Positions 1 through 5,249 of a DNA stretch of 5,500 nt are shown here, piece after piece; the stretch's first letter is position 1, and every line of letters begins with the position of its first letter. The position numbers and the translations under genes were made by a program. The notes under the pieces are model-generated. The model saw only the letters and a list, made by a program, of their open reading frames with translations, ran no database searches and was not told the origin of the DNA. Source of the stretch: Pseudomonadota bacterium (lineage in GTDB: Bacteria; Pseudomonadota; Alphaproteobacteria; Caulobacterales; Aquidulcibacteraceae); the NCBI GenBank assembly GCA_023461135.1, contig JAEWNX010000348.1, positions 1-5,500 of the forward strand, given 5' to 3'.

Positions 1-645
<645 letters not shown>

Positions 646-1293
646 ATGGCGGACGACACCAGCGCTGACCGGCGCATGCTGGATCGCATGATCCTTTTCT
701 CCGACGCCGTGTTCGCCTTCGCGCTGCTTCTCCTGGCCGCCGACATCCGCCTGCCGCCGGACATCGACGATGCGAACATCTGGGGCCATCTCGGCGACCT
801 GGTCCCGCAGCTCGCGTCCTTCCTCATCAGCTTCGGCCTCGCCTCGCTCTGGTGGGTGGTGCACCTCAGCGCCACGCGTGAGCTGCAGACCTTCGACTGG
901 CCGACCACGCTCTGCAATCTCCTGTTCCTTCTCTGCATCGTGCTCTTGCCGTTCGCCGCCAACACGTTCGGCGCCAACATGAACGCGAATACGCCGCTCG
1001 GCCTCTATTGGTGCGTGAACGCCGCCGCCTCGGCGTCGATGACGCTGCTCTACTTCGTCATGACGCGCGACAACGGCCGGCTCGTCGGCGGCGTCACCGG
1101 CGGCGAGCGAGCCCTGAGGATGCTTCAGTCAGTGGCGCCGGGGGTGGTCTTCGCGCTGGGCGCCTATTGGGCGTTCACCGGCCAGATCTGGCTGTCGCGT
1201 TTCTGCTGCGTGCTCTTGGGGCCGATCATGATGGTGCTTGGAATCGCCGGCGGCATGATGCAGCGGAGCAGGCTGAAAAGAGCGCGCGCCTAA
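646..1293 (+). CDS. TMEM175-family (DUF1211) membrane protein, putative potassium channel subunit
   Basis: The 215-residue protein has the family signature R-x3-FSD at Arg14, Phe18, Ser19, Asp20, within RMILFSDAVFAFALLLL at 14-30. The later family blocks also fit: LWWVVH at 68-73, Asn91 in CNLLFLL and Pro102 in LPFAANTF. Six hydrophobic segments are visible at about 15-34, 53-73, 88-108, 118-138, 161-178 and 182-205, which is the bacterial TMEM175 topology. Known bacterial members form tetrameric potassium-permeable channels in the inner membrane. Bacterial relatives usually read like FAIAITLL after FSD; here the positions are Phe25, Leu27 and Leu28, so the conserved threonine of helix 1 is leucine. 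Selectivity may therefore differ. The start has a purine-rich stretch about 6 bases upstream. The gene is divergent from ccrM and its stop interlocks with the stop of the opposing gene. Family call is firm; channel activity is inferred. Confidence 0.85.
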   Translation: MADDTSADRRMLDRMILFSDAVFAFALLLLAADIRLPPDIDDANIWGHLGDLVPQLASFLISFGLASLWWVVHLSATRELQTFDWPTTLCNLLFLLCIVLLPFAANTFGANMNANTPLGLYWCVNAAASASMTLLYFVMTRDNGRLVGGVTGGERALRMLQSVAPGVVFALGAYWAFTGQIWLSRFCCVLLGPIMMVLGIAGGMMQRSRLKRARA

Positions 1294-1997
1294 ACCGCCG
1301 CGCGCTTGCGCATCCGCAACCGCACCAGCAGCGACAAGAGGTACGTGATGAAGAACACGTACATGAACAGCTCTTCCATCTCGCTCCAGCGGAACAGCTC
1401 CAGCACGCCGAGCCGCTTCGGCAGCGCCGCGATCTGCGAGAACACCACCGGCGCCAGGCTCGCCAGCGTCGGCGCCAGCCACCACGGATTGTCGAACAGC
1501 CCGCGTCCCTTGCGCGCCCATTTCACCAGCGGATGCACGATCGTGCCGAGGATCATGCCGAGCAGCAGTACTGCGCGCGGTTTCTGATCGAGCCAGCCGC
1601 CTTCGGTGTTGTGGAAGTTGGTTTCGCCCTGGTCGTTGATGCGCTCGAAAATGCCGCCTGCCGCCCAGCCGAAATAGTGCTGGCCCCAACTGATCTCTTC
1701 GCCGAGCAGATAGACGAGCCCGATCACGATGAGGCCCAACCAGAGCCGCAGCGGCGTCGTGTCGGCGCGCGTGAGCGTCCACACCGCCAGCACCAGTGCG
1801 CTGAACAGCGTTAGATTCTGCAATTGCTCGACCAGCCCCTGTTCGGTGTCGAACCCAGCTCCGCGCAGCACGCCCGGCGCGAAGAACACCATCGCCATCA
1901 GCACCGCGTACAAAAGCCCGCACGCGATCCACACCACGAGGGCGGAGATGTCGCCGCGGTCGTGGGCCGGGCGGATGATCGTGGCGCCGTCTGTCAT
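1290..1997 (-). CDS. Multi-pass membrane protein of unknown function with EEISWGQ and ETNFHN motifs
   Basis: I do not know a function for this 235-residue protein. Hydrophobic segments lie at about 18-40, 60-78, 84-98, 143-158, 172-191 and 209-228. Between segments three and four is a polar block, GEEISWGQHYFGW at 99-111 followed by NDQGETNFHN at 121-130. A second acidic motif, SEMEEL, sits at 205-210 just before the last segment. I recall the EE-SWGQ plus N-Q-ETN-HN pair from uncharacterised membrane proteins in several phyla, so the block is probably conserved and could be a catalytic or metal site; that is inference. The ATG at 1995-1997 is chosen because the longer reading frame to 2192 would overlap rnhB in another frame and its extra 65 residues look unlike protein. 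There is no Shine-Dalgarno, but a promoter ends about seven bases before the ATG. It lies 44 bases downstream of rnhB on the same strand. Confidence 0.82.
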   Translation of the reverse strand: MTDGATIIRPAHDRGDISALVVWIACGLLYAVLMAMVFFAPGVLRGAGFDTEQGLVEQLQNLTLFSALVLAVWTLTRADTTPLRLWLGLIVIGLVYLLGEEISWGQHYFGWAAGGIFERINDQGETNFHNTEGGWLDQKPRAVLLLGMILGTIVHPLVKWARKGRGLFDNPWWLAPTLASLAPVVFSQIAALPKRLGVLELFRWSEMEELFMYVFFITYLLSLLVRLRMRKRAAV

Positions 1998-2004
1998 GCG
2001 CGCG

Positions 2005-2032
2005 AAAATAGGGGCGGGCGGACGGTTGTAAA
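2005..2032 (-). promoter_or_regulatory. Candidate promoter for the 1290-1997 membrane protein (possibly leaderless transcript)
   Basis: Read on the minus strand, TTTACA at 2032-2027 (five of six matches to the -35 consensus) is followed after 16 bases by TATTTT at 2010-2005 (four of six matches to the -10 consensus). The expected start of transcription is about 1998, next to the ATG at 1997. No ribosome site is seen upstream of that ATG, which fits a leaderless message. The element lies just after the rnhB stop codon, so the gene may be transcribed apart from rnhB. Confidence 0.4.
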
Positions 2033-2041
2033 CCGCGCTGC

Positions 2042-2653
2042 TTATGCGGCGAACAGTCCCGAAGCCAACTGCACCGGCTTGAAGCTCTTGCGATGGATGG
2101 CGCACGGCCCCAATCGCGCCAACCCTTCCTGATGCTCGGGCGTCGAGTAGCCCTTGTGCTTGGAAAACGCGTAGCCGGGGTATTGCGCGCACAGCGCCAT
2201 CATCATCCTGTCACGCTCGACTTTGGCGATAATCGACGCCGCCGACACGATCGGCACGATCACATCGCCGTCGATCACGCATTCGACCGGGCAGGGCAGT
2301 TCGGGCGACATGTTGCCGTCCACGATCGCCGCCACGGGCCTTTCCGGCAGCGCCTCGAACGCGCGGCGCATGGCCAGATGCGACGCGCGCAGGATGTTGA
2401 GCGTGTCGATCTCCTCCACGCTCGCCACGCCCACAGCGACGATGCCGACGCGCCGGATCGCCGCCGCGAGCTCCTCGCGCGCGTCCGCCGTGAGCTGCTT
2501 GGAATCGTCGAGCCCCTTGGGCCGTCCTTTGCGCGGCAGGATCACGGCCGCCGCCACCACCGGTCCCGCCAGGGGCCCGCGCCCCGCCTCGTCGATCCCA
2601 CAAATCCCCATAGAAGCGAGCTTCGCAGATTCAGCACTCCCCGCAAACGGCAT
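2042..2653 (-). CDS. rnhB: Ribonuclease HII
   Basis: The enzyme cuts the RNA strand of RNA-DNA hybrids and removes ribonucleotides misinserted in DNA. In the 203-residue version starting at the ATG of 2651-2653, motif GIDEAGRGPLAGPVV occupies 19-33 and supplies the first two catalytic acids, Asp21 and Glu22. Asp112 in VDGN and Asp130 in DGD complete the four-acid metal site. The family blocks SAASIIAKVERD at 137-148, SKHKGYSTPEH at 164-174 and HRKSFKP at 187-193 are intact, and length is normal (E. coli RnhB has 198 residues). Alternative starts are a TTG at 2657-2659 and an ATG at 2609-2611 (189 residues); none has a good Shine-Dalgarno sequence, so the exact start is uncertain. In many alphaproteobacteria rnhB directly neighbours ccrM; here about 1.5 kb with two membrane-protein genes separates them. 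Confidence 0.95.
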   Translation of the reverse strand: MPFAGSAESAKLASMGICGIDEAGRGPLAGPVVAAAVILPRKGRPKGLDDSKQLTADAREELAAAIRRVGIVAVGVASVEEIDTLNILRASHLAMRRAFEALPERPVAAIVDGNMSPELPCPVECVIDGDVIVPIVSAASIIAKVERDRMMMALCAQYPGYAFSKHKGYSTPEHQEGLARLGPCAIHRKSFKPVQLASGLFAA

Positions 2654-2693
2654 GGGCAAACCGCCGCTAGGGATAGCTTCCTTTTCTTTTAGA

Positions 2694-2705
2694 CAAGCAG
2701 GCTTG
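2694..2705. repeat. Short inverted repeat over the -35 element of the cassette promoter
   Basis: CAAGC at 2694-2698 and GCTTG at 2701-2705 form a perfect 5-bp inverted repeat with a 2-base spacer. It overlaps the first three bases of the -35 hexamer at 2703-2708. A dimeric repressor such as the downstream XRE protein could bind here, but the repeat is short enough to occur by chance. Confidence 0.25.
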
Positions 2706-2730
2706 ACACTACCCGCGCACCAGATGTAAA
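2703..2730 (+). promoter_or_regulatory. Sigma-70-like promoter of the membrane-protein/XRE cassette
   Basis: A perfect -35 hexamer TTGACA at 2703-2708 is followed after 16 bases by TGTAAA at 2725-2730, four of six matches to the -10 consensus. Transcription should start near 2737, giving a leader of about 38 bases that begins almost at the hairpin of 2739-2757 and contains the Shine-Dalgarno sequence at 2765-2770. The site is in the 121-base spacer between the divergent rnhB and the 52-codon gene. It is the best promoter match in the window. Confidence 0.6.
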
Positions 2731-2738
2731 GGAAACTT

Positions 2739-2757
2739 GGCTGCTAGCTAAGCAGCC
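2739..2757 (+). promoter_or_regulatory. Perfect 7-bp hairpin at the start of the cassette leader; candidate operator or leader structure
   Basis: GGCTGCT at 2739-2745 and AGCAGCC at 2751-2757 are perfect complements around the 5-base loop AGCTA. The repeat starts within a few bases of the expected transcription start and ends 7 bases before the Shine-Dalgarno sequence. It could be the binding site of the cassette's own XRE regulator or an RNA leader hairpin. No run of T follows on either strand, so it is not an intrinsic terminator. Confidence 0.5.
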
Positions 2758-2764
2758 TTGACGT

Positions 2765-2770
2765 GGAGGG
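2765..2770 (+). promoter_or_regulatory. Strong ribosome binding site of the 52-codon gene
   Basis: GGAGGG lies 4 bases before the ATG at 2775. It is one of the strongest Shine-Dalgarno matches in the window and is the main reason to accept the short reading frame that follows as a gene. Confidence 0.65.
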
Positions 2771-2774
2771 ATCG

Positions 2775-2933
2775 ATGTTGAGGCGATGGGTTCGCGGGCT
2801 GCTGGTGACGGTGATCGCTGGCTTCGTGGCGACCGGGGCGGTCAGCCACGCGACGGCGCCCCTGATTGAGATCGTCACCCCCGCCTCGATCAGCGCCGAC
2901 CTTGGCGCGGTGCGCGTCGAGCTGAAATTCTGA
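2775..2933 (+). CDS. 52-residue small protein with N-terminal signal peptide or single membrane helix
   Basis: The protein starts with MLRRWVRG, continues with a hydrophobic stretch at about residues 9-23 (LLVTVIAGFVATGAV), and then has a short tail of about 24 residues ending in VRVELKF. The Arg-rich start plus hydrophobic core looks like a signal peptide, and ATA at 26-28 before Pro29 could be a signal peptidase I site. If cleaved, a very small periplasmic peptide would remain; if not, it is a single-pass inner-membrane protein. Support comes from the strong GGAGGG ribosome site, the promoter upstream, and the 12-base gap to the next gene, which places it first in the cassette. I recognise no family or function. 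No database check was possible, so existence is likely but not certain. Confidence 0.6.
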   Translation: MLRRWVRGLLVTVIAGFVATGAVSHATAPLIEIVTPASISADLGAVRVELKF

Positions 2934-2945
2934 AAGGTACAGCAG

Positions 2946-3359
2946 ATGGTTTGCGAGCCCATGTCCGAGAGCGGCAAGCAGGCGCGCCGGCGTTACATGC
3001 GCGACATGGCGATCTCGGCGGCGCTCTATGTGAGCTTCGTCTTCGCGGCGGCGTTTGCGATCCGCGATCTCGCGCTGCCGCAATGGGCGCTCGTCGGCCT
3101 GTCGCTTTTGCCGGTTGCGCCCGCGCTGCTGATGCTGCGCGCCTATCTCACTTACACGCGCGCCATGGATGAGTTTCAGCGCCGCCTGCAGAGCGAAGCG
3201 CTGATCGTCGCCACCGGCATCGTTTTGTTCGGCAGCTTCGCCTACGGCTTCCTCGAAGAATGGGCGGCGTTTCCGCACGTGCCGTTGCTCTGGGTGTTCC
3301 CAGTGTTTTCGTTCGTCTTCGGCGTCGCGCACGCGATCATCCGGCGCCGCTACAAATGA
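2946..3359 (+). CDS. Four-helix membrane protein of unknown function with MDEFQRRLQ loop
   Basis: This 137-residue protein has hydrophobic segments at about 21-40, 47-69, 86-103 and 112-132. Between segments two and three is the amphipathic stretch MDEFQRRLQSEAL at 74-86, and segment three ends in GFLEEW at 101-106, followed by PHVP at 110-113. I recall similar DE-Q-R-LQ and FLEE-PHVP motifs in uncharacterised alphaproteobacterial membrane proteins next to small XRE regulators; function is unknown. The ATG at 2946 is preferred because AAAGG lies about 8 bases upstream; the ATG at 2961 lacks a clear ribosome site. The stop overlaps the next start as ATGA at 3356-3359. Topology resembles the C-terminal gene of the cassette. 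An inner-membrane sensor or partner of the regulator is possible, but nothing proves it. Confidence 0.85.
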   Translation: MVCEPMSESGKQARRRYMRDMAISAALYVSFVFAAAFAIRDLALPQWALVGLSLLPVAPALLMLRAYLTYTRAMDEFQRRLQSEALIVATGIVLFGSFAYGFLEEWAAFPHVPLLWVFPVFSFVFGVAHAIIRRRYK

Positions 3360-3661
3360 GCGCTTCCATGCAACCTCGCGAACGCCGCGGCGCAAGAATG
3401 CGCTTGTTCATCTTGGGCGCCGCCATCGTGTTCGCGCTCGCCGCCTGCGCCGCGTTGGGCGTGGGCTATTTCATGCGCCCGAGCCTTGCGGTGTGGGCAG
3501 GCTTGGTCACGCTCGCGGCGATCAGCCTCGAAGTGCTATTCTGGACGGCGGCGGGCGTGTTCGGCTGGAGCGTCCTGGCTAAACGCCGCGCAACGATCGA
3601 CCGTTGGCGCCAGCGCCTGTTCGGCAAGCGCGACGCTCGGGAGGACGATTCAGCGCCATGA
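3356..3661 (+). CDS. Two-helix membrane protein of unknown function
   Basis: The 101-residue product has two hydrophobic segments, about 16-39 and 44-74, then a basic tail (AKRRATIDRWRQRLFGKR at about 75-92) and an acidic end. The basic tail suggests that the C-terminus is cytoplasmic. Translation probably starts at the ATG of 3356, which overlaps the previous stop as ATGA and has no Shine-Dalgarno of its own, implying coupling. In-frame ATGs at 3368 and 3398 are alternatives. With the start at 3398, LAAC would look like a lipobox, but the hydrophobic stretch continues past the cysteine, which argues for a plain membrane helix. The stop overlaps the start of the XRE gene at 3658-3661. No family is recognised with certainty. 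Confidence 0.78.
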   Translation: MSASMQPRERRGARMRLFILGAAIVFALAACAALGVGYFMRPSLAVWAGLVTLAAISLEVLFWTAAGVFGWSVLAKRRATIDRWRQRLFGKRDAREDDSAP

Positions 3662-3870
3662 GAAATCGTCTCAAGGTCCTGCGCGCCGAGCGCAACTGGA
3701 GCCAGGCCGATCTTGCCGAGCGCCTCGACGTCTCGCGCCAGAGCGTCAACGCGATCGAGACCGGCAAGTACGATCCGAGCTTGCCGCTCGCCTTCAAGAT
3801 CGCCGCCGTGTTCGCCTTGCCGATCGAACAGATCTTCAGCGCCGACGAAGCCGCTGAGGCCGCCGAATGA
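3658..3870 (+). CDS. Small XRE/Cro-family helix-turn-helix transcriptional regulator
   Basis: The 70-residue protein is almost only a DNA-binding domain. RNRLKVLRAERNWSQADLAE at 2-21 leads into the helix-turn-helix, with SQADLAERLDVSRQSVNAIE at 15-34 and the recognition helix SRQSVNAIETGKY at 26-38. YDPSLPLAFKIAAVF and PIEQIF complete the fold. This is the compact type of regulator (compare the Bacillus YozG class) that lies beside small membrane-protein genes and lacks a ligand-binding domain. A GGGAGG sequence at 3639-3644 is 13 bases before the ATG, slightly far, and the start overlaps the preceding stop as ATGA. It probably represses its own operon, with the inverted repeats at 2694-2705 or 2739-2757 as candidate operators; this is inferred. 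A GATTC site (3647-3651) lies between its ribosome site and start. Confidence 0.93.
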   Translation: MRNRLKVLRAERNWSQADLAERLDVSRQSVNAIETGKYDPSLPLAFKIAAVFALPIEQIFSADEAAEAAE

Positions 3871-4310
3871 GTCCGGAGAAGCCCATGCCTGCCACCATCC
3901 GCCCCGCGGGCCGGCGCATGAAGCGCAAGACGCTCTTCATCATCGCCACCAGCGTCAGCATGCTCGTCTATCTGGTGCTGCTGCCCCTCTCCCAGATGCA
4001 GCCCTGGCTGGTCTGGCCGGCGCTGACCGCCGCGCTGCTCGGCATCGTCTTTGCCGGCTTCTGGATGTCCTCGATCGACGAGGCCGCGCAGCAGGCGCAC
4101 TACATCGCGTGGTTCTGGGGCGGCAGCGTGGGCCTGCTTGTCTCCATGCTGGTGTTTGTCACGGCGGTGTTGCGGCCCGAGACGTTCGCGCCCGTGCTTT
4201 CGATGCTTGGCGCGTCGAGAACCTTTGCCGCGGGCATCGCCGTCGGCATCATCCCGCCCGTTCTCATCTACGCGGTCTGGTGGGCGGTGCTTTGGCTGCG
4301 GCGCGGCTAG
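3867..4310 (+). CDS. Four-helix membrane protein of unknown function with SSIDEAAQQAH loop
   Basis: The 147-residue protein has hydrophobic segments at about 22-41, 47-66, 80-102 and 118-144. The loop between segments two and three carries SSIDEAAQQAHYIAWFWGG at 68-86. The layout matches the 137-residue protein encoded at 2946-3359, where MDEFQRRLQ sits in the same loop, so the two may be distant relatives. Two starts are credible: the ATG at 3867, overlapping the XRE stop as ATGA with GAGG 7 bases upstream, and the ATG at 3885 with GGAGAA ending 4 bases upstream (141 residues). The longer form is given because the overlap continues the pattern of the operon. It is the last gene of the cassette; 54 bases follow before glyQ, and no terminator is visible there. 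Function is not recognised. Confidence 0.83.
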   Translation: MSPEKPMPATIRPAGRRMKRKTLFIIATSVSMLVYLVLLPLSQMQPWLVWPALTAALLGIVFAGFWMSSIDEAAQQAHYIAWFWGGSVGLLVSMLVFVTAVLRPETFAPVLSMLGASRTFAAGIAVGIIPPVLIYAVWWAVLWLRRG

Positions 4311-4329
4311 GCAAATCCGGCGGCGCGGC

Positions 4330-4356
4330 TTGAACCCGCGCGCGGGCGCCTATAGG
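4330..4356 (+). promoter_or_regulatory. Candidate glyQS promoter
   Basis: TTGAAC at 4330-4335 (four of six -35 matches) and TATAGG at 4351-4356 (four of six -10 matches) are 15 bases apart, shorter than the ideal 17. The predicted start is near 4363, only about two bases before the glyQ ATG at 4365. The spacer and -10 are covered by two abutting palindromes. Read-through from the upstream cassette is also possible. Confidence 0.4.
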
Positions 4357-4358
4357 CG
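4335..4358. repeat. Two abutting perfect 12-bp palindromes upstream of glyQ
   Basis: CCCGCGCGCGGG at 4335-4346 and CGCCTATAGGCG at 4347-4358 are each perfectly self-complementary and follow each other without a gap. The second is centred on the probable -10 hexamer. They could be protein-binding sites or simply the outcome of GC-rich composition. Confidence 0.55.
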
Positions 4359-4364
4359 TCCGCC

Positions 4365-5249
4365 ATGCCCGCCAACAAGCCGCCGCGCTGCTTCCAGGAC
4401 GTGATCCTGACGCTCCAGAATTACTGGGCCGAGCAGGGCTGCGCGATCCTGCAGCCGTATGACGAGCAAGTCGGCGCCGGCACGCTGCATCCCGCGACCA
4501 CATTGCGCGCGCTCGGCCCCAAACCCTGGCGCGCAGCCTACGTACAACCATCACGCCGCCCCACGGACGGCCGCTACTGCGAAAACCCAAACCGCCTGCA
4601 GCACTATTATCAATACCAGGTGATCCTGAAGCCGAACCCGCCCGATCTGCAGCAGCTTTATCTGAACTCGCTCGTCCGCATCGGCATCGATCCTTTGCTG
4701 CACGACATCCGCTTCGTTGAAGACGATTGGGAAAATCCCACCGTCGGCGCCTGGGGCCTAGGCTGGGAAGTGTGGTGCGACGGCATGGAGGTGTCGCAGT
4801 ACACCTACTTCCAACAAGTCGGCGGCCTCGACGTCCGCCCCGTCAGCGGCGAACTCACCTACGGTCTCGAACGCCTCGCCATGTACGTCTTCGGCGTCGA
4901 CCGCGTCTTCGATCTGCCGTTCAACGATCCGGATAGCGCAACGCCGCTGACCTACGGCGACGTCTTCCTGGAAAACGAAAAGCAGCAGTCGCGTTTCAAC
5001 TTCGAACTCAGCGATCCGGATATTAATCGCCGCTGGTTCACGGATGCGGAAACAACTGCCAAGCGCCTGCTCGAAGCCGGCGCCGTGCTGCCCGCCTTCG
5101 ATTACACGCTAAAGGCCTCGCACCTGTTCAATCTGCTCGACGCCCGCGGCGTCGTCAGCCCCACGGAGCGCCAAAGCTTCATCGCCCGCGTGCGCGATCT
5201 GGCGAAGGGCTGCGCGGGTGCGTGGGAAAAGATGGAGACGGCGGTCTAA
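4365..5249 (+). CDS. glyQ: Glycyl-tRNA synthetase alpha subunit
   Basis: This is the catalytic subunit of the bacterial alpha2-beta2 glycyl-tRNA synthetase, a class II enzyme that activates glycine with ATP and, with GlyS, charges tRNA-Gly in the cytoplasm. The 294 residues align along their length with the E. coli subunit (303 residues). Clear blocks are [17 protein letters not shown] at 10-26, [17 protein letters not shown] at 36-52, [15 protein letters not shown] at 57-71, [11 protein letters not shown] at 73-83, [14 protein letters not shown] at 113-126, [10 protein letters not shown] at 128-137, TYFQQVGG at 147-154 and [12 protein letters not shown] at 163-174. No key block is missing. 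The start at 4365 gives the normal N-terminus; only a weak AGGCG precedes it, and the promoter is so close that the message may be leaderless. Its TAA shares one base with the glyS ATG. Confidence 0.98.
   Translation: MPANKPPRCFQDVILTLQNYWAEQGCAILQPYDEQVGAGTLHPATTLRALGPKPWRAAYVQPSRRPTDGRYCENPNRLQHYYQYQVILKPNPPDLQQLYLNSLVRIGIDPLLHDIRFVEDDWENPTVGAWGLGWEVWCDGMEVSQYTYFQQVGGLDVRPVSGELTYGLERLAMYVFGVDRVFDLPFNDPDSATPLTYGDVFLENEKQQSRFNFELSDPDINRRWFTDAETTAKRLLEAGAVLPAFDYTLKASHLFNLLDARGVVSPTERQSFIARVRDLAKGCAGAWEKMETAV

Noticed and set aside
1008..1814. Long plus-strand open frame of 268 codons
   Set aside because: It covers the end of the TMEM175-like gene in another frame and the antisense of the membrane protein. 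The translation is rich in Arg, His, Gln and Ala with no motif, typical of a GC-rich shadow frame.
1998..2192. N-terminal extension of the EEISWGQ membrane protein to 300 residues
   Set aside because: It would overlap rnhB by about 150 bases in another frame, the added residues are compositionally odd, and a promoter just before the ATG at 1997 explains the shorter start.
2093..2692. Plus-strand open frame of 199 codons
   Set aside because: It is the antisense of rnhB, whose conserved motifs are unambiguous; the translation is Arg/His-rich and without domains.
2739..2757. Hairpin as an intrinsic terminator
   Set aside because: No T-run follows on either strand, and rnhB and the cassette both point away from it.
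2748..3395. Minus-strand open frame of 215 codons
   Set aside because: It runs antisense through the start of the plus-strand cassette, including its ribosome site, and its product is a low-complexity Arg/Gln/His sequence.
3398..3448. Lipoprotein signal peptide (LAAC) in the 101-residue protein
   Set aside because: The hydrophobic stretch continues well past the cysteine, as in a simple transmembrane helix, and the start at 3356 with its ATGA overlap is better supported.
3579..4100. Minus-strand open frame of 173 codons
   Set aside because: It is antisense to the well-supported XRE gene and both its flanks; no recognisable domain.
4311..4364. T-box leader or terminator before glyQ
   Set aside because: Only 54 bases separate the genes, with no T-run and no room for a T-box; only palindromes and a promoter match are visible.
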